This document shows positions 1 through 7,002 of a DNA stretch of 9,306 nucleotides, in pieces. The position numbers were made by a program, and so were the translations under genes. The notes beneath the pieces were generated by a model. The model saw only the letters and a list, made by a program, of their open reading frames with translations, made no database searches and had not been told where the DNA came from. Source of the stretch: Thermoproteota archaeon (lineage in GTDB: Archaea > Thermoproteota > Bathyarchaeia > Bathyarchaeales > Bathycorpusculaceae); contig JAAZFA010000283.1 in assembly GCA_012511995.1 (NCBI GenBank), positions 1-9,306 of the forward strand. The letters are read 5' to 3'. Numbering within the stretch: the first letter of the stretch is position 1; the number at the start of each line of letters is the position of its first letter.

Positions 1-213
1 ATAGATACCTGATGAAGGATCGTAGGTTGGTGTGCCTGCAGGTACAGGTAACTTAAATTCACTGCTTGATATGTCACCGCTAACTAAATTTTCGATTTCA
101 GGAGTTATAATTAACCCTGTTAAGTTATCGCTGTAGAGGCACACTACACCTAAAAGTGGAACAACAAGAATTGCGACAGTAAGTATTCGTAGGGTTAACG
201 CCAGTCTATCCAT
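1..213 (-). CDS. N-terminal part of an unidentified membrane-anchored or secreted protein (runs off the left edge)
   Basis: Reading leftwards from an ATG at 213-211, the frame stays open for 71 codons to the window edge, and an in-frame stop lies just upstream at 222-220, so the start is well bounded. The protein begins MDRLALTLRILTVAILVVPL. Residues about 4-27 form one hydrophobic stretch with an Arg on each side of its start, as in a signal peptide or N-terminal membrane anchor. The following part is rich in Ser, Thr, Pro and Gly, as expected of an extracytoplasmic domain. There is a Cys at residue 25 but the residues before it do not make a good lipobox. I do not recognise the family. It is transcribed divergently from the cas operon and gives no sign of belonging to it. 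No Shine-Dalgarno is visible, but an AT-rich box lies 24-31 bases upstream, which suits leaderless expression. Confidence 0.6.
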   Translation of the reverse strand, partial: MDRLALTLRILTVAILVVPLLGVVCLYSDNLTGLIITPEIENLVSGDISSSEFKLPVPAGTPTYDPSSGIY

Positions 214-236
214 ATTGACTTAGCTGTCATGTAAGC

Positions 237-244
237 TTTTAATT
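237..244 (-). promoter_or_regulatory. TATA-like box for the leftward gene
   Basis: On the minus strand this reads AATTAAAA inside a longer A-rich run (GGAAAAAATTAAAAGC). It is centred about 28 nt upstream of the ATG at 213. In archaea a TATA box lies about 25-30 nt before the transcription start, so this position predicts a transcript starting at or very near the start codon. The call rests on composition and spacing only. Confidence 0.3.
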
Positions 245-469
245 TTTTCCTAAAACCTGTTGTAATGTTACTTTCAAATAGAAATGGGTTCAGTTGTTTA
301 ATAACAGTTGACCACACAGCTTAAAGCCCGCTTACCCAACGCTTATTGCATTCACCCAAAGCCTTTCTATGATAGCTGGTTTCTTTTCCATTTTTATTAA
401 ATCAAGCGCCTCCCGATTATAATAGAGTGTAGTATCGTTAGAAATAGAACCGAATTCGAATTGTTTGAG

Positions 470-484
470 AAGTATTAAATACTT
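470..484 (+). promoter_or_regulatory. Cas operon promoter: palindromic TATA-like element
   Basis: AAGTATTAAATACTT is a perfect inverted repeat of 7+1+7 bases, and its core TATTAAATA resembles an archaeal TATA box. Its centre (477) is 31 nt before the TTG start of cas8b at 508, so a transcript set by it would begin close to that codon. No Shine-Dalgarno precedes the TTG, which agrees with leaderless initiation. The full symmetry is more than a TATA box needs, so the site might also bind a dimeric repressor. That second role is inference. Another small palindrome, CGAATTCG, lies just upstream at 451-458. Confidence 0.45.
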
Positions 485-507
485 TGAAAATGATATTAAA
501 ATAATCC

Positions 508-2241
508 TTGAATAAGAAAGAGGTAGCATCCTTGCTAGCCTATGAGCTGTATTTGAAAAATAAGGAGAGCACAGTAGAGGCTGTTAAAACTGTAGTTCCA
601 ATCAAGAAGATCTTTGTTAGAGCTGATAATAGGTTTACTGTGCAACTGGATTCCAAAACACTAGAGCATTATGGTGAATATCTTAACCCAAAAAACTCCA
701 ATTTCTTTTTTCAAGAAGCATTGTCGATGCCTTCAAACAACCTTGCCTCAGTCGGTCTGCCATATAGAGGAACTGGAGCCGCCGCCAAAAAGCCATATAT
801 AGAGTTTTTCGGCAATTACAACAAAGGCAAGTTAAAAATCTCTATTGCTGGAGAGGGGAACGATGGAAAACAAAAATATGAGTATCTTTATAGTCCCTCA
901 AATGCTAAAGAAACTTTCTCAGTTCCTGTTGATTCCTTGGTTTTAAAGCTTGATAAAAAAAGCTATTTTGCCAATAACAACCTACTATTTGATGCTTACA
1001 GAGAAGCTGGTATAATTAACGCAGAATGCGCTTTATTTTCAAAGGTGTTCATTGAAGTTTGCAGAGCCTTTTCCTCATTGTGGAATGAAAAAATAGCTCC
1101 TGAAGGACTCAAGGTATGGAGCAGTTTTATTTTTCGCATAATTGTATTGCCTTTTTCGCTTCTTCCTGATGGAAACGTCGAATATCGTTCAGATAATGAT
1201 GGAGACTTTGGTGAAGAGTTTGAGGATTGTTTTGGAAATCGAGCAACAGATTTTCCATCAAAAGCAACCATAAATGCAAAGTTTGTTTCTTTTGATGATA
1301 AAGCTTTTAGTATTAACTGCAAAACCGGGAAAGAGTTCTATCAGAACTTAAGTATTGGCAATGAATCTTTTCCCAAGATATTTCTGCCATCAGATAATGG
1401 AATAAGAATAGCTGGATTAGACTGGTATTTCTTTGATATAAGCGAACCTTCACTAAGGTTCGCTGCCAAAGGATCCGGTATCTATGATCAACTACTTAGC
1501 AACTATATATTTTTATCAAAACGTTCTGGAAAATCTGTGATCCATCAATCAGCTCTAAAGGTTCTTTGCACTAAAAGGGCTCAAGCTAAGCTCGAAGTGC
1601 TTCTAGATGAGAATTTAACACTAGACCAACTGAAAGAGATGTTTAGCCGAATTGAAGATAACATGACCAGTCATCCTTTGGCGCTAGAATCACTTATTAT
1701 AGAAAACAACAAGAGCGTCATTTGGACGGATTATATTATCGCCATAAGATACTTCATGAACGGCACCTATTTTAGTAGAGCCGTTTTGGTTCAACGCTTC
1801 ACCCATATACTTCGAAATAATATTTGGGACTGGATAAAGTCTAATAAGTCAAGCAAAAAAGACAAAAGCGATTTTTTTATCAAATCCCAGTTTTGTTTGA
1901 ATCTGTTAACTAAAAATGAGAGCGGATTAGTTATGAATAAAAACGAACAGTATGCATACCAAATCGGCGTAATTGCCGGAAAATACGTGAAGTTTAAACG
2001 TGGCAATAATGAAGCCAACAATTCAACCAATGACATTTTGACCTATTCTAAATATGATCGAGAACGTCTTCGATTTGTTTACCAGAGAGTCGGCATCGGC
2101 GTTTCACTTTCCAAAGTCAACACAGACTCTCTAAGTAAATCAATAAAAAATGACTTGCCAAAAGAAGAAATTGATGAAACTCAGGCTCACGAAGACTACT
2201 CTTACTTTTTCTTCAAGGGTGTCTTTGAAAATTTAACTTAA
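508..2241 (+). CDS. cas8b: Cas8b-like large subunit of the type I-B Cascade complex
   Basis: This is the 577-residue first gene of the operon, in the place and of the size of the Cascade large subunit. In this family the protein recognises the PAM, contacts the crRNA 5' tag and helps recruit Cas3. Identification rests mostly on context, because Cas8 proteins diverge strongly. Immediately downstream are cas7 and cas5 of the I-B (Csh) kind. The C-terminal 100 residues are largely helical, with NEQYAYQIGVIAGKY at about 479-493, and end in an EDYSYFFFKGVFEN segment (about 562-575). That end resembles the closing segment of Csh1/Cas8b proteins, which usually ends in a hydrophobic G-Y/F stretch. 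An acidic loop (DNDGDFGEEFED) starts at residue 229. I see no CxxC zinc knuckle. An in-frame TAA at 502-504 precedes TTG 508 and the next in-frame Met is near residue 74, so TTG 508 is the likely start. It has no Shine-Dalgarno. Confidence 0.8.
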   Translation: MNKKEVASLLAYELYLKNKESTVEAVKTVVPIKKIFVRADNRFTVQLDSKTLEHYGEYLNPKNSNFFFQEALSMPSNNLASVGLPYRGTGAAAKKPYIEFFGNYNKGKLKISIAGEGNDGKQKYEYLYSPSNAKETFSVPVDSLVLKLDKKSYFANNNLLFDAYREAGIINAECALFSKVFIEVCRAFSSLWNEKIAPEGLKVWSSFIFRIIVLPFSLLPDGNVEYRSDNDGDFGEEFEDCFGNRATDFPSKATINAKFVSFDDKAFSINCKTGKEFYQNLSIGNESFPKIFLPSDNGIRIAGLDWYFFDISEPSLRFAAKGSGIYDQLLSNYIFLSKRSGKSVIHQSALKVLCTKRAQAKLEVLLDENLTLDQLKEMFSRIEDNMTSHPLALESLIIENNKSVIWTDYIIAIRYFMNGTYFSRAVLVQRFTHILRNNIWDWIKSNKSSKKDKSDFFIKSQFCLNLLTKNESGLVMNKNEQYAYQIGVIAGKYVKFKRGNNEANNSTNDILTYSKYDRERLRFVYQRVGIGVSLSKVNTDSLSKSIKNDLPKEEIDETQAHEDYSYFFFKGVFENLT

Positions 2242-2251
2242 GGTGATAAAC

Positions 2252-3250
2252 ATGAGCACAAATCAACAAACAGAATTAAAAAAAATCAAAAAAGAATTAC
2301 TTTTCTACTATGAATCCAGACAGAACCCTAATGGCGACCCGGGTTTTGAAAATCAGCCCCGTCTGATGCCTGATGGGACTATAATGGTTACTGATGTGCG
2401 GGTTAAGCGGACAATTCGCGACTATGCAAAAAGTAAGTACGGCGATACGTTGTTTGTCGATTTTGGAGAAGAAGGCACACCAGTTAAAGCAGATGAGAGA
2501 GCTCAAGAAATACTTGGCGACAACCTCAACAATGCCATAAAAGGGTTAGCGGTTAAAACTTTTGATGTTCCATTGTTCGGGGCTTTAGTTACTATTCGAG
2601 CAGAGAGAGGCAGTTCCCAGAAGTTAACAGGTCCAGTGCAGTTTGCTATAGGCAGAAGCGTTAACCAAGTTCAAATCTTAAATCCAATGATTACAGGCAG
2701 ATTTGTGGGCAAAGAGAAAAAAGGGGACTTGCAAAGCGGCGAAAAACAGGAGCAATTTAGTACATTTGGAAAATTCTATGCAGTAGATTATGCTTTAATT
2801 AAGATGCAGGGTGCGGTGAATCCCGCTAACCTTGGGGAATACCTAGAAGACGGCGCCGTAGTGGAGAGTTTTAAGAAGGCTGAGGGTAAACTATTCTCTA
2901 GTCTTTGGGAAGGAACAAATGCTTTAATCACCCGATCTAAATTCCCTCAAAGAAGTATATTCTTACTAGAAGTAACATACGACTCTTCAATTTATAATGA
3001 TTTGCCAGTTTTGGTAGATGAGGATCCGGCGCTTAAGGGGAAAGCCAGCGGCTTAACAACTTCTCCATTGAGGTTCACAAAACTGCTTGAAGCATTGAAA
3101 AATCGCAAGGATAAAGTGGTAAACGTAAGGATATCCTGCTGTAGAGAACTGCTCAAAGATACACATCAACTCGTAGCAGACGTTAACGCGCTTGGAATCC
3201 CTGTTGAGTTGATCGGCACAGAAGAGCCTGTAGGGGAGACACTCAGTTGA
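2252..3250 (+). CDS. cas7: Cas7 (Csh2-type), backbone subunit of the I-B Cascade complex
   Basis: The protein has 332 residues counted from ATG 2252. Cas7 copies polymerise along the crRNA spacer and form the helical Cascade backbone. Family signatures are clear: the N-terminal beta strand followed by NPNGDP (residues 25-30), then VTDVRVKRTIRDY (46-58), and LTGPVQFAIGRSVNQV from about residue 125, all hallmarks of Csh2. The usual length is 280-340 residues, so the protein is complete. A GTG at 2243 would add three residues, but AGGTGAT at 2241-2247 is a good Shine-Dalgarno four bases before ATG 2252 and overlaps that GTG, so I prefer the ATG. The gene follows cas8b by about 10 nt and its TGA overlaps the TTG of cas5 in a TTGA, suggesting coupled translation. 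Confidence 0.95.
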   Translation: MSTNQQTELKKIKKELLFYYESRQNPNGDPGFENQPRLMPDGTIMVTDVRVKRTIRDYAKSKYGDTLFVDFGEEGTPVKADERAQEILGDNLNNAIKGLAVKTFDVPLFGALVTIRAERGSSQKLTGPVQFAIGRSVNQVQILNPMITGRFVGKEKKGDLQSGEKQEQFSTFGKFYAVDYALIKMQGAVNPANLGEYLEDGAVVESFKKAEGKLFSSLWEGTNALITRSKFPQRSIFLLEVTYDSSIYNDLPVLVDEDPALKGKASGLTTSPLRFTKLLEALKNRKDKVVNVRISCCRELLKDTHQLVADVNALGIPVELIGTEEPVGETLS

Positions 3251-4014
3251 GTATCGTCTCCTTCGATCTTGAAGGAGACTTTGCAGCCTTCAGAGACCCC
3301 TCAATTACAACAAACCAAACAGTAACTGTAATACCCTCAAAGAGTGCACTAATAGGCTTGATAGGTGCGCTGCTTGGGGTTAAACGGTCCAACTCCTTTG
3401 ATAGTTTATATAGTAAAGGTTATCTTGATTTGCTAAAACAAACAGCTATCGGCATTCAAGTTCGGAGTCAAGGCGCTAAATGCACCTTTTTTACAAATCA
3501 CCGTTCACTAAAAGAAGCTAAGACTAAACCCTACAAATCTGAACTGCTGGTTAACCCTCAATATACCATTTATGTAAAGTCAATCGATGAAGTAAATTAT
3601 GCTTTGCTCGATAGACTCAAGGAAAGCCGGTTTGTCTTTTCACCGGTGCTAGGGCATGCATACTGTCCTGCAAGGATTCCACAGTTTACAGAAATCTCTG
3701 ATGCTAAAGAGGTTCAACCTGAAGACCTGCAGGTTTCTACTGTCTTTATAGATGAGGTTGTGGAATCAAGGAACCGCAATCCCGGCGTTCAGTTTGAACA
3801 GATTAATGGTTTTCCAGCTAAGGTACTAATTGAACGGCATCTGCACCATTATTATGATAATGGTTCACCAAAGAGTATAGTGCTGCGCCACATTATTCCT
3901 GTTCCTGAAAATAGCAAAAACTCGGTTTTAGAAATTACAGATTATGAATCCGCTTTGTCGTTGGCTAAATTTTATTCTATCGAAGGTTCAGGGCAAGCTC
4001 TATGCCTCTATTAG
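3247..4014 (+). CDS. cas5: Cas5 (I-B type) Cascade subunit that caps the crRNA 5' tag
   Basis: This 255-residue RAMP-family protein is placed directly after cas7, as is usual. Cas5 binds the 5' tag of the crRNA and sits beside Cas8 at the PAM end of the complex. The N-terminus is diagnostic: FDLEGDFAAFRDP (residues 6-18), then VIPSKSALIGLIGALLGV (28-45), which matches the Cas5h pattern of a GxFAxFR strand followed by a PP/PSK-x5-GLIxAxLG helix. Length fits the family (220-260 residues). The start is TTG 3247, overlapping the cas7 stop by four bases (TTGA), with GGGGAG at 3233-3238 as the ribosome site. The stop (TAG) is one base before the ATG of cas3. I see no catalytic signature suggesting it replaces Cas6, which is present downstream. 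Confidence 0.93.
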   Translation: MSIVSFDLEGDFAAFRDPSITTNQTVTVIPSKSALIGLIGALLGVKRSNSFDSLYSKGYLDLLKQTAIGIQVRSQGAKCTFFTNHRSLKEAKTKPYKSELLVNPQYTIYVKSIDEVNYALLDRLKESRFVFSPVLGHAYCPARIPQFTEISDAKEVQPEDLQVSTVFIDEVVESRNRNPGVQFEQINGFPAKVLIERHLHHYYDNGSPKSIVLRHIIPVPENSKNSVLEITDYESALSLAKFYSIEGSGQALCLY

Positions 4015-4015
4015 C

Positions 4016-5617
4016 ATGGAGGAGTTAAAGATAGCAACTTTCTCCGATGTTTTTTTAGCTCGCCCCAAGAATTATCTGGATAACAATTCAGGGCTACTTG
4101 ACCATTCTCTAAAGACTGCTCGCAGAGCTCGGGCGATCGCATCAAGTTTAGGTTATGGGAATGCAGCGTTTTATGCTGGCTTACTCCATGATATCGGAAA
4201 ACTCAACCCATACTATCAAATTCTCTTCTCTAGTGGACGGGTAGACAACGATTATCTAAGGGCACATGCGATATTTTCAGCCTTAGCCGTCAATAGGCTT
4301 CTCAATATCGCTACTTTGCCAAAACTTGTGCAAAAACAGGTGCTTTTTGCAGTGGCTGGACACCACTCAAAACTTAGCCAGTTCACTAAAAGTTTGGAGT
4401 ACGTTAATTATGATAAGACACGGTTTGAAAAAAGTCGTAGTGGTACCTACAGTAACCTGCAACTTTTTAGCCAGACGGTTAGAGAGCTCGAAGAATTCAA
4501 AGATTTAGCATGGGATAGATGCCTGCAAAAGTTCCAAAACACACCATTAAGTGAAATGCCCTTTATTGCTGGAGATAACTTTATTCTTGATTTTTTGGGT
4601 TTTTCTTCTGTATTTTCAGCCCTTATTCAAGCAGATCGCGGAAGTTTTTGGTATGGAACTGTCGATGACCCTAAACGTTTAGTCTGGGAGCAGCCCACTT
4701 TTACGATCTGCTTAAACACCGATGTACTTATAAGAAAAGGTTTTCCTCTCTCAGAAATCCGTATGGCCTTTCAGGAGAAGCTTCTTTGTGAAAATAAGTT
4801 CGAGGATAAGATAACAATCCTCAAAGCACCTACCGGCATAGGAAAAACCAAGATTTTCCTAGATATCGTCAACAAGGCAGCTGGCAGCCAGCGGTTTGAG
4901 AGGGTTTTTTATTTTTCACCTCTTCTAGCGCTCACCGACGATTTTGAAGGCAAATTATTCGATGTAGAAAAGGGTGTCTCAGTGCTTGACCAGACTGATG
5001 CTGAGAAGGTTTTGGTTTATAATCATGCGTTTACTGGTAGTCTGCTTAAGAAGCGGCAGTCCAAGGATTTCGATGTCTGGCTTGATGCAGAAGTTGAGGA
5101 TCCTGAATTTTTTAAAACCAAAGAGTATTTTCTGCGGGAATCTTTTAACAAACAGTTGATCATTACCACCACTCAGAGATTGCTGATGGTGCTTTACTCC
5201 AATGCACCCGCCGATAAGGCAAAACTTGTTTCATTTAAGAATTCTTTTCTGATAATTGACGAAGTCCAAATTATACCTAAAGTATTGCTTCCCAACTTCA
5301 CGGCGCTGCTAAAGGCACTTACAGAACAGTACAATTCAAAAATACTTCTGGTGAGCGCCACCATACCTGATGAGCTCCAAGGTATAGCTAAACTGGTAAC
5401 TCCCGAAGAGATTGAGGATATGTATTTGCAGAGGACTGCTAAGCGGATAGAATACCGGCAGACCGCTTTGGATCCCGTTGGTGAGGTTGCTCTTCTTGGA
5501 GGCGAGGGTCATACGTTGTTCATGTTTAATACCCGACGAAAGGCTCGGAGCTTATTCGAGAAATTGGTTTTGCTTAAGCCTGATGCGGTTTACTTGTCTA
5601 CGGGCATACGGAAATGA
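4016..5617 (+). CDS. cas3: Cas3, N-terminal 533 residues: HD nuclease and helicase up to motif IV, ended by an in-frame TGA
   Basis: Cas3 is the nuclease-helicase recruited by Cascade to unwind and degrade target DNA. The HD nuclease comes first: LLDH (H30), LLHDIGK (H58, D59), AHA (H84) and GHH (H116, H117), a complete metal-binding set. The SF2 helicase follows: Walker A APTGIGKT (271-278), DEVQ in motif II (415-418), SAT in motif III (447-449), and a motif IV region FMFNTRRKA near 502-510. At codon 534 the frame hits TGA (5615-5617), just after LSTGIRK, yet the same frame continues straight into motifs V and VI. The whole 4016-6328 frame would be a normal 770-codon Cas3, so this is best read as one interrupted gene. 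The start is ATG 4016, one base after the cas5 stop. The frame is open further upstream inside cas5, but the HD domain start favours 4016. Confidence 0.92.
   Translation: MEELKIATFSDVFLARPKNYLDNNSGLLDHSLKTARRARAIASSLGYGNAAFYAGLLHDIGKLNPYYQILFSSGRVDNDYLRAHAIFSALAVNRLLNIATLPKLVQKQVLFAVAGHHSKLSQFTKSLEYVNYDKTRFEKSRSGTYSNLQLFSQTVRELEEFKDLAWDRCLQKFQNTPLSEMPFIAGDNFILDFLGFSSVFSALIQADRGSFWYGTVDDPKRLVWEQPTFTICLNTDVLIRKGFPLSEIRMAFQEKLLCENKFEDKITILKAPTGIGKTKIFLDIVNKAAGSQRFERVFYFSPLLALTDDFEGKLFDVEKGVSVLDQTDAEKVLVYNHAFTGSLLKKRQSKDFDVWLDAEVEDPEFFKTKEYFLRESFNKQLIITTTQRLLMVLYSNAPADKAKLVSFKNSFLIIDEVQIIPKVLLPNFTALLKALTEQYNSKILLVSATIPDELQGIAKLVTPEEIEDMYLQRTAKRIEYRQTALDPVGEVALLGGEGHTLFMFNTRRKARSLFEKLVLLKPDAVYLSTGIRK
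5615..5617 (+). other. In-frame TGA within cas3
   Basis: The flanking codons read L-S-T-G-I-R-K-stop-D-R-G-E-I-I-Q-K. Cas3 proteins have a similar LST-x4-x-xR-xE segment here without gap or stop, so TGA replaces one residue and no frameshift is needed. Single-base precursors include CGA, GGA and AGA. The base after the stop is G. TGA properly ends cas7, cas6, cas1, cas2 and cas4 in this window, so general recoding is unlikely. No GTG/ATG/TTG restart exists in frame before GTG 5699, which has no clear Shine-Dalgarno. A sequencing or assembly error cannot be excluded. Confidence 0.85.
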
Positions 5618-6328
5618 GATCGCGGTGAGATCATCCAAAAAAGACTGCGTAAAAAGGAACCAGCAACGGTTGTTTCCACTCAGGTTTTAGAGGCCGGGGT
5701 GGATGTGAGTTTTAGTCGTATGTATCGTGAGATGGCACCGCTGGATAACATCGTGCAGGCTATGGGGCGGCTTAACAGGGAAGGCGAAAGCAGCGAACCC
5801 GTCCTCACAGTTTTTCTTGATGACGGGGACCATTTGCCCTACAGTCAGCTTGAGGTAGAAGAGTCTAAATCGTTAATTCCAAAACTTCACTCATCCATAG
5901 ACCTCTATAAGGCATTACCCGCTTACTACAAGAAGGTCTCTGCTGAAAATTTAAGGAACAAGAACTTAGCCAAACAACTCGATGATAAAATGAGAAACCT
6001 ACACTTTGATGACATTTGGGAATTCATCAAAACAAACGCTTTGCCTACTGAGCTAGGTGATTCCATTCTTGTACCTGACCCACAAGATTGGGAAGTAATC
6101 AAAGGACAGTTTTTGTCTTCAGACTCAAATAAGGGGAAAAGTAAACTTTACACACGTTATGCTGAGTTTATGGCTCAACTGCCTGGTTATGTTGAAAAAA
6201 TTGATGGTTTGACCGACCTACTTGATGAGGAACTGTTTGAAAAAGGAGTGCTTATGCCTAAAAAAGAATATTTAAGCACTGTATATGACCCTAAGGTGGG
6301 GTTGGATAAGTGGGTAAAAAAGAAGTAA
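5618..6328 (+). CDS. cas3: Cas3, C-terminal part downstream of the TGA (helicase motifs V-VI and C-terminal domain)
   Basis: This is the continuation of the same frame after the internal TGA, 236 codons to the TAA at 6326. It carries VVSTQVLEAGVDV (motif V, about 552-564 in full-gene numbering) and NIVQAMGRLNRE (motif VI, Q581, R585, R588), followed by a charged C-terminal domain. The first in-frame standard start after the TGA is GTG 5699 (Val of EAGVDV), giving a possible 209-residue product. That would begin inside motif V and lack the Walker A, so it should not act alone as a helicase. The remaining sequence has no further stop or frameshift, so decay is recent, or the TGA is an error or is read through. 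The last 19 nt overlap cas6. Confidence 0.85.
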   Translation, partial: DRGEIIQKRLRKKEPATVVSTQVLEAGVDVSFSRMYREMAPLDNIVQAMGRLNREGESSEPVLTVFLDDGDHLPYSQLEVEESKSLIPKLHSSIDLYKALPAYYKKVSAENLRNKNLAKQLDDKMRNLHFDDIWEFIKTNALPTELGDSILVPDPQDWEVIKGQFLSSDSNKGKSKLYTRYAEFMAQLPGYVEKIDGLTDLLDEELFEKGVLMPKKEYLSTVYDPKVGLDKWVKKK

Positions 6329-7002
6329 CTAAAGAGGAAAACCAAAAGAAAGAGTCATCGATTAACATATGTAGTGTCAAACTTAACGTTTCAGATCCAG
6401 ACCGCTTTATTTCCTCGGTTAAACTTCGAGGTTTCCTTGGTAGCCTCTTTGTTGATGATGCTGAGTTCCATCATCACTCCGGGAGGTCTTACCATTATCC
6501 ACTAATCCAGTATAAACGGGTTAATCGAGAACTAATGATTCTTGGTCTCCAAAAGTATGCTAGTGTTCTTTTGAATAAAATGTCTATTGTGGATTATATT
6601 TCTACAAGACGAGGAACCTTTAAGGTTGGTAGCCAAGAGATCAATCTCTCAACTTGGCAAGTACGCAATTGCTCCTGTTGCTATGATTTCGTTTCGCCTT
6701 GGATCCCTTTTAATAATGCTAATTATTCTGCTTATAAGGATTTAAATCAGGAGAACCAGAAGACTTTTTTAGAAAAAATTTTGGTAGGCAACACATTAAG
6801 CTGCCTAAAAGGTCTGGGTATTTTTGCAGACTATCGCGTTGAATCCTACCTTGCATCTTTTCGGTCGTTCTATGTTAGAGCGCATGGAAACATGTTTGAG
6901 GCATTTGCTGCCCGTTTCTTCTTAAACGTTGATCTTCCCAATTTCATCGGTTTAGGGAAGAGCGTTTCAAAAGGTTTTGGCACCATAAGGCGAGTAGTAT
7001 GA
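6310..7002 (+). CDS. cas6: Cas6 (Cas6b-type) crRNA-processing endoribonuclease
   Basis: This 230-residue metal-independent RNase cuts within each repeat of the array transcript and leaves the 8-nt ATTGAAAC tag on crRNAs. Family features are clear: LRGFLGSLF (39-47) followed by FHHHSGRSYHYPLIQYK (53-69). That is the Cas6b-type N-terminal motif in which histidines (here H54-H56) are the likely catalytic residues. Next come YDFVSPWIPFNNANY in the middle and the C-terminal glycine-rich RNA-binding loop GLGKSVSKGFGTIRR (214-228). The start must be GTG 6310, since an in-frame TAA immediately precedes it (6307-6309) and no other start codon follows for dozens of residues. AGGTGGG at 6294-6300 is a plausible ribosome site. 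The first 17 residues are Lys/Glu-rich and coded partly in the cas3 overlap. Its TGA overlaps the cas1 ATG. In many I-B loci cas6 comes first; here it sits between cas3 and cas1. Confidence 0.94.
   Translation: MGKKEVTKEENQKKESSINICSVKLNVSDPDRFISSVKLRGFLGSLFVDDAEFHHHSGRSYHYPLIQYKRVNRELMILGLQKYASVLLNKMSIVDYISTRRGTFKVGSQEINLSTWQVRNCSCCYDFVSPWIPFNNANYSAYKDLNQENQKTFLEKILVGNTLSCLKGLGIFADYRVESYLASFRSFYVRAHGNMFEAFAARFFLNVDLPNFIGLGKSVSKGFGTIRRVV

Noticed and set aside
503..510. AATCCTTG at the cas8b start matches the reverse complement of part of the CRISPR repeat, suggesting crRNA-based autoregulation
   Set aside because: Several 8-base matches to a 37-nt repeat are expected by chance in 9.3 kb, and no longer degenerate repeat surrounds it.
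332..529. A 65-codon open frame on the minus strand across the cas8b promoter and start
   Set aside because: It overlaps the start of cas8b and the promoter palindrome, resembles no known family, and has no good ribosome site at its first ATG. Its last 19 codons (from ATG 391) do follow a TATTATAAT box, but this is too little to call a gene.
3944..4015. Longer cas3 start at ATG 3944
   Set aside because: It would overlap cas5 by 71 nt and add residues with no HD-domain similarity, while ATG 4016 sits one base after the cas5 stop, in keeping with the tight spacing of the operon.
5615..5617. TGA read as selenocysteine or tryptophan
   Set aside because: No Sec-insertion element can be recognised by eye, Cas3 is not a known selenoprotein, and TGA is the normal stop of cas7, cas6, cas1, cas2 and cas4 here.
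5478..5690. Possible frameshift in cas3, with an open frame in another phase spanning the TGA
   Set aside because: Its translation (ending CVKRNQQRLFPLRF) does not resemble Cas3, whereas the original frame resumes Cas3 motifs directly after the TGA without any shift.
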